Part shown: piece by piece, positions 49,009 through 56,796 of the stretch | Layout of the letters: each line of letters starts with the position of its first letter | Position numbering within the stretch: the stretch's first letter is position 1 | Assembly: GCF_042754225.1 (NCBI RefSeq) | Contig: NZ_JBHZAH010000003.1 | Location: forward strand, 1-64,000 | Length of the DNA stretch: 64,000 nt | Reading direction: 5' to 3' | Origin: Rhodococcus_G sp042754225 | GTDB lineage: Bacteria; Actinomycetota; Actinomycetes; Mycobacteriales; Mycobacteriaceae | Program-made: the position numbers and the translations under genes | The notes under the pieces: generated by a model | Told to the model about the DNA's origin: nothing | The model's database searches: none | Seen by the model: only the letters and a program-made list of their open reading frames with translations

Positions 49009-49811
49009 GACGCCACGGTAGCCGAGCGGACTCCGGCGGCGAGTTCGGTGGTGATCGCCCGCAACGCCTCCGGGCCCTCGGCGACGGCGGTGACCAGTGC
49101 GGATCCCACGATGACGGCGTCCGCGTAGGCACCGATCTCGGCGGCCTGTGCGCCCGACTTGACGCCAAGGCCGACGCCGACCGGGATGTCGGAGTGCGTG
49201 CGCACCCGGGCGACCAGTTCCGGCGCCATGTTGGACACGGCCGCGCGGGCGCCGGTGACGCCCATCGTCGACGTCGCGTAAACGAAACCGCGGCACGAGT
49301 CGACGGTCATCGCGAGGCGCTCGGCGGTCGAGGACGGCGCGACCAGGAAGATCCGGTCCAGGCCGTGCTTGTCGGACGCGGCGATCCACTCGGCGGCCTC
49401 GTCGGGGATCAGGTCCGGGGTGATGATGCCGAGGCCGCCGGCGGCGGCGAGGTCACGCGCGAAGTTGTCGATGCCGTACTTGAGGACGAGGTTCCAGTAG
49501 GTCATCACGACCGCCTTGCCGCCCGCCTTCGAGATGGCCTCGACGACGGTGAACACGTCCCGCACGCGGAAGCCCGCGGTCAGCGCCTCGTCGGCGGCGG
49601 CCTGGATGGTCGGGCCGTCCATCACCGGATCGCTGTACGGGATGCCGACCTCGATCAGGTCGCACCCGGCCTCGACCAGCGTCTCGAACGCCTCGATCGA
49701 CCGGGGCAGGTCGGGGTACCCGGCGGGCAGGTAGCCGACCAGCGCGGCCCGGTTCTCCGCCCGGCACTGCGCGAAGAGGTCGCCCAGCCGGGACTGCTGC
49801 TGTTCACTCAT
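49005..49811 (-). CDS. trpA: Tryptophan synthase alpha chain
   Basis: Cleaves indole-3-glycerol phosphate to indole, which is channelled to TrpB. The 268-residue TIM barrel has LVGYLPAGYPDLPRS, CDLIEVGIPYSDPVMDGP with the catalytic acids, and YATSTMGVTGARA. The ATG overlaps the trpB stop as ATGA. Confidence 0.96.
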   Translation of the reverse strand: MSEQQQSRLGDLFAQCRAENRAALVGYLPAGYPDLPRSIEAFETLVEAGCDLIEVGIPYSDPVMDGPTIQAAADEALTAGFRVRDVFTVVEAISKAGGKAVVMTYWNLVLKYGIDNFARDLAAAGGLGIITPDLIPDEAAEWIAASDKHGLDRIFLVAPSSTAERLAMTVDSCRGFVYATSTMGVTGARAAVSNMAPELVARVRTHSDIPVGVGLGVKSGAQAAEIGAYADAVIVGSALVTAVAEGPEALRAITTELAAGVRSATVAS

Positions 49812-51118
49812 TTCGAGGCTACCTCCGTAGCAGTGGCATCGGTGTCGTCGTCGGGGAAGAGGCCGAACCACTTCGCGGCGGTGTCGACGTCCTTGTCACC
49901 GCGACCGGAGATGTTCACCAGCACGATCGCGCCCTCACCGAGCTCCTGGCCGAGCTTCAGCGCGCCGGCGAGCGCGTGCGCGGACTCGATCGCCGGGATG
50001 ATGCCCTCGCGGCGGCTGAGCAGGGCGAGCGCGTCCATCGCCTCGGTGTCGGTCACTGCCCGGTACTCGGCGCGGCCGATGTCCTTGAGGTGCGAGTGCT
50101 CGGGACCGACACCCGGGTAGTCGAGGCCGGCGGAGATCGAGTGGGACTCGATGGTCTGGCCGTCCTCGTCCTGCAGCAGGTACGAGTAGGCGCCGTGCAG
50201 TGCGCCCGGCGTGCCGCCCCCGATGGTCGCGGCGTGCCTACCGGTCTCGACGCCGTCACCGCCGGCCTCGAGGCCCACCAGACGCACCGACGGGTCGTCG
50301 ATGAAGGCGTGGAAGATCCCGATGGCGTTGGAGCCGCCACCGACGCAGGCCGCGACCGCGTCGGGCAGCCTGCCGGTGTGCGCGAGCACCTGTGCCCTCG
50401 CCTCGAGCCCGATGATGCGCTGGAAGTCGCGCACCATCACCGGGAACGGATGCGGGCCGGCCGCCGTGCCGAAGCAGTAATAGGTGTTGTGCGCGTTGGT
50501 GACCCAGTCGCGCAGCGCCTCGTTGATGGCGTCCTTGAGGGTCGCCGACCCGGTGATCGCGGGGATCACCTCGGCGCCGAGCAGCCGCATCCGCGCGACG
50601 TTGAGCGCCTGCCGCTTGGTGTCGACTTCGCCCATGTACACGACACATTCGAGGCCGAGCAGCGCGCAGGCGGTGGCGGTGGCGACGCCGTGCTGGCCGG
50701 CCCCGGTCTCCGCGATCACCCGGGTCTTGCCCATCCGCTTGGCGAGCAACGCCTGACCGAGAACGTTGTTGATCTTGTGAGAACCCGTGTGGTTCAGGTC
50801 TTCCCGCTTGAGCAGCAGTCGCGCGCCGCCGGCGAACTCACTCAGCCGGGTGGCCTCGTACACCGGCGACGGACGGCCTGTGTAGTCGCGCTGCAGGCGG
50901 TCGAGTTCGGCGAGGAAGGCGTCGTCTCCGCGGGCCTTGTCGTACTCGGCCGTGACCTCCTCGATCACCGCCATCAGCGCCTCGGGAACATACCGGCCGC
51001 CGTAGACACCGAAGTGGCCGCCCTGGTCGGGCTCGTGGGCGCTGCGCTCGGTGACGCCCGCGCTCATGCGGGGAAGGCCGCGGCCTTTGGCGGAAAGTAC
51101 GGGATCGTCTGTGCTCAC
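49808..51118 (-). CDS. trpB: Tryptophan synthase beta chain
   Basis: PLP enzyme that condenses indole with serine. The 436-residue protein has the PLP Lys in REDLNHTGSHKINNVLGQ, the AETGAGQHGVATATACALLG stretch and the phosphate loop CVGGGSNAIG. The GTG start gives an N-terminal extension of about 30 residues before GGHFGVYGGRYVPE; internal ATGs are possible starts. Confidence 0.96.
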   Translation of the reverse strand: MSTDDPVLSAKGRGLPRMSAGVTERSAHEPDQGGHFGVYGGRYVPEALMAVIEEVTAEYDKARGDDAFLAELDRLQRDYTGRPSPVYEATRLSEFAGGARLLLKREDLNHTGSHKINNVLGQALLAKRMGKTRVIAETGAGQHGVATATACALLGLECVVYMGEVDTKRQALNVARMRLLGAEVIPAITGSATLKDAINEALRDWVTNAHNTYYCFGTAAGPHPFPVMVRDFQRIIGLEARAQVLAHTGRLPDAVAACVGGGSNAIGIFHAFIDDPSVRLVGLEAGGDGVETGRHAATIGGGTPGALHGAYSYLLQDEDGQTIESHSISAGLDYPGVGPEHSHLKDIGRAEYRAVTDTEAMDALALLSRREGIIPAIESAHALAGALKLGQELGEGAIVLVNISGRGDKDVDTAAKWFGLFPDDDTDATATEVASK

Positions 51119-51182
51119 CTGTACCAGTCTGCCTTAGTCGCCGCGGTCGGACGCACCTCGGGTCCGACCGCAGGCGGACGGG

Positions 51183-51992
51183 TCAGCGAGCGGGCTTCGG
51201 GCAGGACGGATGCGCCCCGGCCGCGACGAGATCCTTGACGGCCGTGCGCGGATCGCCGCTGGTGACCAGCCCCTCACCGACGAGTACCGCGTCGGCGCCC
51301 GCACCCGCGTAGGCGAGCAGGTCGGCGGTCCCCCGCACGCCCGACTCGGCGATCTTCACGACGTTGGTCGGCAGTCCCGGCGCGATCCGGCCGAAGGTGT
51401 CGCGGTCCACCTCGAGGGTCTTGAGGTTGCGGGCGTTGATGCCGATCACGCTGGCGCCGGCCTCGAGCGCACGGTTCGCCTCCTCCTCGGTGTGCACCTC
51501 CACCAGGGCGGTCATGCCGAGCGACTCGGTGCGGTCGAGCAGCGAGCTCAGGGTGTTCTGCTCGAGGGCCGCGACGATCAGCAGGATCACGTCGGCACCG
51601 TGCGCACGGGCCTCGTGGATCTGGTACGGACCGACGATGAAGTCCTTGCGCAGCACCGGGATTCGGACAGCGGCACGCACCGCGTCGAGGTCGGCCAACG
51701 AACCGTGGAAGCGGCGCTCCTCGGTGAGGACGCTGATCACGCGCGCCCCGCCCTGCTCGTAGGCGAGGGCGAGTTCGGCCGGGTCCGCGATGGCGGAGAG
51801 CTCGCCCTTGGACGGGCTCGCACGCTTGACCTCGGCGATCACGCCGATACCCGGGGAGCGCAACGCCGCAGCGGCGTCGAGTGCAGCGGGAGCGGCGGCG
51901 GCCGCGGCCTTGACGGCGGCGAAGTCGACCACGGATTCGCGGGCGGCGACGTCGGCGCGGACCCCGTCGAGAATCGAATCGAGAACAGTCAT
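51183..51992 (-). CDS. trpC: Indole-3-glycerol phosphate synthase
   Basis: Closes the indole ring in tryptophan synthesis. The 269-residue TIM barrel has VIAEVKRASPSKGEL, IPVLRKDFIVGPYQI, VIGINARNLKTLEVD and VAESG-type IAESGVRGTADLLAY. The ATG encoding MTVLDSILDGV is chosen, with AAAGGA upstream. A 64-base gap to trpB is the only real gap in the trp run apart from the 84 bases upstream. Confidence 0.95.
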   Translation of the reverse strand: MTVLDSILDGVRADVAARESVVDFAAVKAAAAAAPAALDAAAALRSPGIGVIAEVKRASPSKGELSAIADPAELALAYEQGGARVISVLTEERRFHGSLADLDAVRAAVRIPVLRKDFIVGPYQIHEARAHGADVILLIVAALEQNTLSSLLDRTESLGMTALVEVHTEEEANRALEAGASVIGINARNLKTLEVDRDTFGRIAPGLPTNVVKIAESGVRGTADLLAYAGAGADAVLVGEGLVTSGDPRTAVKDLVAAGAHPSCPKPAR

Positions 51993-52076
51993 CGCGTCCC
52001 GAGTCCTTTCTGGGCTGGCGGCCGATGTGAGGAACCTCATCGGATTCGTAAAGCGTAGAGGGCGCCCCGGTCTTGA

Positions 52077-52781
52077 CTAACGCCGGGTGTCTGTGTCACC
52101 GGCGTCGCCGGGGTTTGCCTGGTCCGGCGACTGCTCCTCGGTGGGGTCCTCCCCCGCGTCGAGCGCATCCCAGAGCTCTCGTTGGCTCTGCGGTTCCCCG
52201 GAGCTTGCGCTGCCGCGCTTGCTCGCCTCCTCGCGACGAGCGGCCGGCGCCGCGTACTTCGACGACAACCCGGCGCTGACCGACGCCTTCCGGACCAGCG
52301 CCACCGCGGCCGCCAGCGCGAACACCGCACCCAGCAGGGCCAGGACCGCCGGCGCGGGGTGCGTCGCGGTGCCGGTGACCTCGGCGCGGGCCGGCAACTC
52401 GGCGAGCCGTCCGGCCTTGTCGTTGTCGGCACCCTCGATCAGCAGCGTCACCGCGGGAATCGCCGCGGCGACCGCCACCGCCGCGACCAGCACACCCACC
52501 ACCCGCAGCGCCCAGCCCCGCACGGCGAACGAGGCCGCGATCGCCGCGAGCAGCGTCAGCGCGAGCGGAGTGGTCGCGGCCGCCCAGGTACCGCCGATGA
52601 GCGCGGTGCTGCGCGCGTCGCCGAGCCCGTCGAAGGAGTCCACCCGCACCCACGTCATCCGGGAGGACGCCCACAGGCACAGCGCGGCGGCCGCGAGCAG
52701 CAGGGCGGGCAGCGCCGCGGCCCGCGCGGACCGTCGGGCGGGCGGGGCGGCGGCGTCGCCGGTGGGCGTCCCCTCACTCAT
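52077..52781 (-). CDS. Trp-operon associated membrane protein
   Basis: The 234-residue protein has four hydrophobic segments (about 20-42, 65-85, 88-110, 150-170) and a charged soluble tail rich in Asp, Glu and Arg. It belongs to the TIGR02234-like proteins found between trpE and trpC in actinobacteria; the function is unknown. The ATG overlaps the trpE stop by 8 bases. Confidence 0.85.
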   Translation of the reverse strand: MSEGTPTGDAAAPPARRSARAAALPALLLAAAALCLWASSRMTWVRVDSFDGLGDARSTALIGGTWAAATTPLALTLLAAIAASFAVRGWALRVVGVLVAAVAVAAAIPAVTLLIEGADNDKAGRLAELPARAEVTGTATHPAPAVLALLGAVFALAAAVALVRKASVSAGLSSKYAAPAARREEASKRGSASSGEPQSQRELWDALDAGEDPTEEQSPDQANPGDAGDTDTRR

Positions 52782-54348
52782 CGGCACCTCCCAGGGTCCT
52801 GAGCGTGCCCGCCGCCGCGATCGCGCTGAGCACCGCCATGGCCTTGTTACGCGCCTCGGTGTCCTCGTACACGGGGTCCGAGTCCGCGACGATCCCGGCG
52901 CCCGCCTGCACGTAGGCGGTGCCGTCCTTGACCAGTGCGGACCGGATGGCGATGGCGGTGTCGGCGTCACCGGCGAAGTCGAGGTACCCGACGATGCCGC
53001 CGTAGATGCCGCGCCGGGTCGGTTCGAGTTCGTCGATCAGTTCCATGGCCCGAACCTTCGGCGCGCCGGAGAGGGTGCCGGCGGGGAAGCACGCGGTGAC
53101 CGCGTCGAGCGCGTGCCTGCCCTCCGCGAGCCGCCCGGTGACCGTGGAGACCAGATGCATGACGTGGCTGTAGCGCTCGACGTGCCGGTAGTCGTGCACC
53201 TTGACGGTGCCCGGCTCGCAGACCCGGCCGAGGTCGTTGCGCCCGAGGTCCACCAGCATCAGGTGCTCGGAGTTCTCCTTCTCGTCCGCGATCAGGTCCT
53301 TCTCGAGCAGCAGGTCGTCCTCCTCGCTGGCCCCGCGCCAGCGGGTGCCCGCGATCGGGTGGGTGGTCGCGACCCCCTCCTTGACCGTGACCAGCGACTC
53401 GGGGCTCGACCCGACGATGGTGAATGCGATCCCGCCGTGGCCGTCAGGGACGTTGACCAGGTACATGTACGGGCTCGGGTTGGATGCGCGCAGCATCCGG
53501 TAGATGTCGAACGGGTGCGCGTCGGTGTCCATCTCGAACCGCTGCGAGAGCACCACCTGAAATGCTTCGCCGGCCTCGATCTCGCCGATCAGCGTGCGCA
53601 CGTCGGCACCGAACGACTCGGTGGTGCGCTGACGCCGGTACTCGGGTGCCGGCTTGCCGAAGGTGGACACCGTGGACGGCGACGACGCACTCAAGGCCGC
53701 GGTCATGGCGTCGAGGCGGGCGACGGCGTCGTCGTACGCCTCGTCGACGTGCTCGTCGGTGCCGTTCCAGTTGACCGCGTTCGCGATCAGGGTGATCGCG
53801 CCCTCGTGGTGGTCGACGGCGGCCAGGTCGGTGGCCAGCAGCATCACCATCTCGGGGACCTGCAGGTCGTCGACCGCGTTGCTGGGCAGTCGTTCGAGCC
53901 TGCGCACGATGTCGTAGCCCATGAACCCGACCATGCCGCCGGTGAGCGGCGGCAGGTCGGGCAGTCGCTCGCTGCGCAGAAGTTCGAGGGTCTGCCCGAG
54001 CGCCTGAATCGGGTCGCCACCCGCGGGGACGCCTGCGGGGACGTTGCCCTGCCAGCCGGCCTCGCCGTCCACGACCGTGAGCGCGGCCGGGCTGCCGGCG
54101 CCGATGAACGACCATCGCGACCAGGACCGGCCGTTCTCGGCCGACTCGAGCAGGAAGGTTCCCGGCCGGTCGGCCGCCAGCTTCCGATACGCCGAGAGCG
54201 GAGTCTCTGAGTCCGCCAACACCTTTCGGGTCACCGGGACGACGCGATGGTCGGCCGCCAGGGAGCGGAACTGTTCCCTGGTGGTGGTGGACTCGCTCGC
54301 GTCGACGACAGCGGTTGCGGAGGGGACGGAGGTTGACTCGCCGGACAT
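52774..54348 (-). CDS. trpE: Anthranilate synthase component I
   Basis: Uses chorismate to start tryptophan synthesis. The 524-residue protein has RVVPVTRKVLADSETPLSAY and LLESAENGRSWSRWSF for the feedback site, and the chorismate-binding core with SPESLVTVKEGVATTHPIAGTRWRG, NDLGRVCEPGTVKV and FPAGTLSGAPKVRAMELIDELE. The ATG encoding MSGESTS is preferred; two ATGs lie 9 and 12 bases upstream. No leader peptide with Trp codons is visible between this start and the repeat. trpD is not in the window. Confidence 0.94.
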   Translation of the reverse strand: MSGESTSVPSATAVVDASESTTTREQFRSLAADHRVVPVTRKVLADSETPLSAYRKLAADRPGTFLLESAENGRSWSRWSFIGAGSPAALTVVDGEAGWQGNVPAGVPAGGDPIQALGQTLELLRSERLPDLPPLTGGMVGFMGYDIVRRLERLPSNAVDDLQVPEMVMLLATDLAAVDHHEGAITLIANAVNWNGTDEHVDEAYDDAVARLDAMTAALSASSPSTVSTFGKPAPEYRRQRTTESFGADVRTLIGEIEAGEAFQVVLSQRFEMDTDAHPFDIYRMLRASNPSPYMYLVNVPDGHGGIAFTIVGSSPESLVTVKEGVATTHPIAGTRWRGASEEDDLLLEKDLIADEKENSEHLMLVDLGRNDLGRVCEPGTVKVHDYRHVERYSHVMHLVSTVTGRLAEGRHALDAVTACFPAGTLSGAPKVRAMELIDELEPTRRGIYGGIVGYLDFAGDADTAIAIRSALVKDGTAYVQAGAGIVADSDPVYEDTEARNKAMAVLSAIAAAGTLRTLGGADE

Positions 54349-54363
54349 GGCACCCATCATCCC

Positions 54364-54457
54364 AGGAGCGGAGCCTGCGCAGCGACCGGGTGCACAGGAG
54401 CGGAGCCTGCGCAGCGACCGGGTGCACAGGAGCGGAGCCTGCGCAGCGACCGGGTGC
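54364..54457. repeat. Three tandem copies of a 32-bp repeat
   Basis: Copies begin at 54364, 54396 and 54428, each opening AGGAGCGGAGCCTGCGCAGC; the first two are identical and the third is identical for 30 bases. Each unit contains the palindrome CTGCGCAG. The array fills most of the 139-base gap between trpE and the peroxiredoxin gene, where both promoters should lie. Confidence 0.95.
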
Positions 54458-54487
54458 TGTGGCACGACGGCCGGTAGCCTCGTCGCA

Positions 54488-54943
54488 ATGGAAACCGGTC
54501 AGCTCGCTCCCGACTTCTCGCTTCCCGACCAGGACGGCACGGTCCGGACGCTGAGCGAACTCGTCGCCGACGGTCCGTTGGTGCTGTTCTTCTACCCGGC
54601 GGCGTTCACTCCGGTGTGCACCGCGGAGGCCTGCCACTTCCGCGACCTGGCCTCGGAGTTCGCGGCGGTGGGCGCCTCACGGGCGGGCATCTCCACCGAC
54701 AAGGTCGACAAGCAGGCCTCGTTCGCCGCCGCGAAGTCGTTCGACTATCCACTGCTGTCCGACGAGTCGGGCGCGGTCGCCGAGCAGTTCGGGGTGCGGC
54801 GCGGGCTGCTGTCGAAGCTGTCGCCGGTCAAGCGCACCACCTTCGTCATCGGCACCGACCGGACCGTCCTCAAGGTGATCGCCAGCGAACTGCGCGCGAA
54901 CACGCATGCCGACCAGGCGCTCGAGTTCCTGCGCGAGCGCTGA
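54488..54943 (+). CDS. Peroxiredoxin (BCP/PrxQ type)
   Basis: Reduces hydrogen peroxide and organic peroxides using thiols. The 151-residue protein has the peroxidatic Cys in FTPVCTAEAC and a second Cys five residues on, the C-x4-C spacing of PrxQ/BCP. LVLFFYPAAFTPVCT is the family signature. No ribosome-binding site is visible, so it may be leaderless. It converges on the dioxygenase gene with 3 bases between stops. Confidence 0.9.
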   Translation: METGQLAPDFSLPDQDGTVRTLSELVADGPLVLFFYPAAFTPVCTAEACHFRDLASEFAAVGASRAGISTDKVDKQASFAAAKSFDYPLLSDESGAVAEQFGVRRGLLSKLSPVKRTTFVIGTDRTVLKVIASELRANTHADQALEFLRER

Positions 54944-54946
54944 CGC

Positions 54947-55729
54947 CTACGCGACCTGGAGCGAGCGCTTCGCCAGGCCCATCCAGAATCCGTCGATCAC
55001 CTGCTGGGGCACCTGCCCGGGTTCGCTGGACGCGCCGAGCGTGACGAACAGCGGCGCGAAGTGCTCGATCGTGGGGTGCGCGTAGGGCATGCCGGGGGCC
55101 TTGGCACGGAAGTCGATCAGCGCGTCGACGTCGGCCGCGGCGATTCGTTCGGCGGCCCAGGCGTCGAAATCCGCGGACCAGCCCGGCGCGGTGGCGTTGG
55201 GCGTCCAGTCCCGCAGGAACGGCAGCCCGTGCGTGGCGAACCCGGATCCGACGATAAGCACACCCTGTTCGCGCAGCGGCCGCAGTCGTTCGCCGAGGTG
55301 CAGCAATCGCTCCGGGTCGAGGGTCGGCATCGAGATCTGCAGCACGGGGATGTCGGCGTTCGGGTACATCACGGTCAGCGGTACGTACGCACCGTGGTCG
55401 AGTCCGCGGTCGGGCTGGTGGACGACGGGCTCGTTGTCCGGCATGAGTGCGGCGACCTGCTGCGCCAGCTCCGGCGCCCCGGGCGAGCGGTAGGTCACCT
55501 GGTAGTACTTGCGATCGAATCCGCCGAAGTCGTAGACCAGCGGGGTGCCGGTGGTCACGGAACCGATGGTGAGCGGCGCCGATTCCCAGTGCGCGGAGAC
55601 GACCAGGATCGCGGTCGGACGGGGCAGGTCGGCGGACCACCGGGCGAGCTGGGAGACCCACAGCTCGTCGTCGACGAGCGGCGGTGCACCGTGGCTGAGG
55701 TACAGCGCCGGCATTGCGAGGTCCGTCAT
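54947..55729 (-). CDS. LigB-type extradiol dioxygenase (DODA-like)
   Basis: A class III ring-opening dioxygenase that uses non-heme iron or zinc; the substrate is unknown. The 260-residue protein shows metal and acid-base His residues in YLSHGAP, VSAHWES, DHGAYVPL and GFATHGL. AAAGGAG lies 5 bases before the ATG encoding MTDLAMPALYLSHG. It is divergent from a MarR regulator with a palindrome between them. Confidence 0.9.
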   Translation of the reverse strand: MTDLAMPALYLSHGAPPLVDDELWVSQLARWSADLPRPTAILVVSAHWESAPLTIGSVTTGTPLVYDFGGFDRKYYQVTYRSPGAPELAQQVAALMPDNEPVVHQPDRGLDHGAYVPLTVMYPNADIPVLQISMPTLDPERLLHLGERLRPLREQGVLIVGSGFATHGLPFLRDWTPNATAPGWSADFDAWAAERIAAADVDALIDFRAKAPGMPYAHPTIEHFAPLFVTLGASSEPGQVPQQVIDGFWMGLAKRSLQVA

Positions 55730-55744
55730 TTCGACTCCTTTAGA

Positions 55745-55756
55745 TTGAAGCTTCAA
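55745..55756. promoter_or_regulatory. Candidate MarR operator TTGAAGCTTCAA
   Basis: A perfect 12-bp palindrome, extended by partly symmetric TAGA/TACA flanks, 15 bases upstream of the dioxygenase start and about 90 bases before the MarR gene. Its position in the shared promoter region suggests the MarR protein binds it. Confidence 0.6.
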
Positions 55757-55845
55757 CTACAATAGGAGCAAACAGCGGCGGACGGCAAGTATTCCCGGGT
55801 GACGTGACAGCATGACCCGGTGGTGCACACGACACGGGGGTTCAG

Positions 55846-56352
55846 ATGACTGTGAGTTCGGACGATTCGGGGGATCCGACGACTCGGTGGCTCAGCGACG
55901 AACAGCAGCGCGCCTGGCGCGAACTGGTCGCCCTGACGACCCGCCTGCCCGCGGCGCTGGACACCCAACTCCAGCGCGATTCGGGATTGACCCACTTCGA
56001 GTACTTCGTGCTCGCGGTCCTGTCCGAGGCACCGCAGCGGCGCCTGCAGCTCAGCGTCCTCGCCGGTCAGGCGAACGCGTCGCTGTCGCGCCTGTCGCAC
56101 GTCGTGACGAAGATGGAGAAGGCCGGCTGGGTCAGGCGCAAGAGCATCGTCGGCGCCCGCGGATCGCTCGCGGTCCTCACCGCGGCCGGGTACGCCAAGG
56201 TCGTCGCCGCCGCGCCCGGGCACGTGGAGACGGTGCAGGCGCTCGTCTTCGACGGCTTGGACGCCGATCACGTGCGCGAGCTCATCACGCTCGGCAAGAC
56301 CATGGTCACCCAGCTCGACCGGGCGATCGCCGAGGGCACCGGCAAGGCCTGA
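55846..56352 (+). CDS. MarR-family transcriptional regulator
   Basis: The 168-residue protein has the winged helix of MarR proteins: LTHFEYFVLAVLSEAPQRRLQLSVLAGQANASLSRLSHVVTKMEKAGWVRRKSIVGARGSLAVLTAAGY. It likely represses itself and the divergent dioxygenase and releases DNA on binding an aromatic ligand; this is inference from the divergent layout and palindrome. It converges on the tautomerase gene. Confidence 0.9.
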   Translation: MTVSSDDSGDPTTRWLSDEQQRAWRELVALTTRLPAALDTQLQRDSGLTHFEYFVLAVLSEAPQRRLQLSVLAGQANASLSRLSHVVTKMEKAGWVRRKSIVGARGSLAVLTAAGYAKVVAAAPGHVETVQALVFDGLDADHVRELITLGKTMVTQLDRAIAEGTGKA

Positions 56353-56362
56353 GCGGCGGCCG

Positions 56363-56542
56363 TCACCCCAACGGCACGCCGCCGACACCCCAGTTCTCGC
56401 GCGGGACGTCGGTGAGCGTGACCCACACCTGGGCCGGGTTCTTCCCCGTCGCCTCCGCGTACGCCTTGGTGACGGCTTCGATGGTGGCTCGCTTCTGCTC
56501 GATGGTGAGCCCCGGCGTCTGGCTGATCTGAATTAGTGGCAT
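56363..56542 (-). CDS. 4-oxalocrotonate tautomerase-family protein
   Basis: The 59-residue protein begins MPLIQISQTPGLTIEQKRAT; after Met removal Pro1 is the catalytic base. The short beta-alpha-beta fold ends VWVTLTDVPRENWGVGG. Such enzymes isomerise keto-enol intermediates of aromatic catabolism, which fits the neighbouring ring-cleaving dioxygenase. Confidence 0.88.
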   Translation of the reverse strand: MPLIQISQTPGLTIEQKRATIEAVTKAYAEATGKNPAQVWVTLTDVPRENWGVGGVPLG

Positions 56543-56721
56543 GGAAAACACTGTGCCACCAGACGATTGACGCTGGGACGTCGACCGGGGAGACCCTGGG
56601 CCTGCCAGCCACCGGGCGAGACAGGTGGCAGCGGAGAAATCGCTGGTCAGACCTGCGCGATCGGCGCGCGCCCCGGTGGTCGGCAACCCCAAGACCGGGT
56701 AATGGTCTCTCTGTCGCGCCC

Positions 56722-56756
56722 TTCGACTTCGAGACCGCGGCGGATACAATCGAAGT
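56722..56756 (+). promoter_or_regulatory. Predicted PKS promoter with flanking inverted repeat
   Basis: TACAAT (56745-56750) is a near-consensus -10, with a weak TTCGAC (56722-56727) 17 bp upstream. Arms ACTTCGA (56726-56732) and TCGAAGT (56750-56756) flank the -10 and could bind a regulator. The start would fall about 40 bases before the PKS ATG. The rest of the 254-base gap shows no gene. Confidence 0.5.
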
Positions 56757-56796
56757 TCCGCGCTGGCAGTGGGGGCTCGGATGGAAGCTGAACCGG

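Noticed and set aside
54364..54457. Possible CRISPR array
   Set aside because: The 32-bp units are directly adjacent with no spacers and there are no cas genes.
54349..54487. Trp attenuator or leader peptide for trpE
   Set aside because: No short frame with adjacent TGG codons and no T-box-like sequence is visible between trpE and the peroxiredoxin gene.
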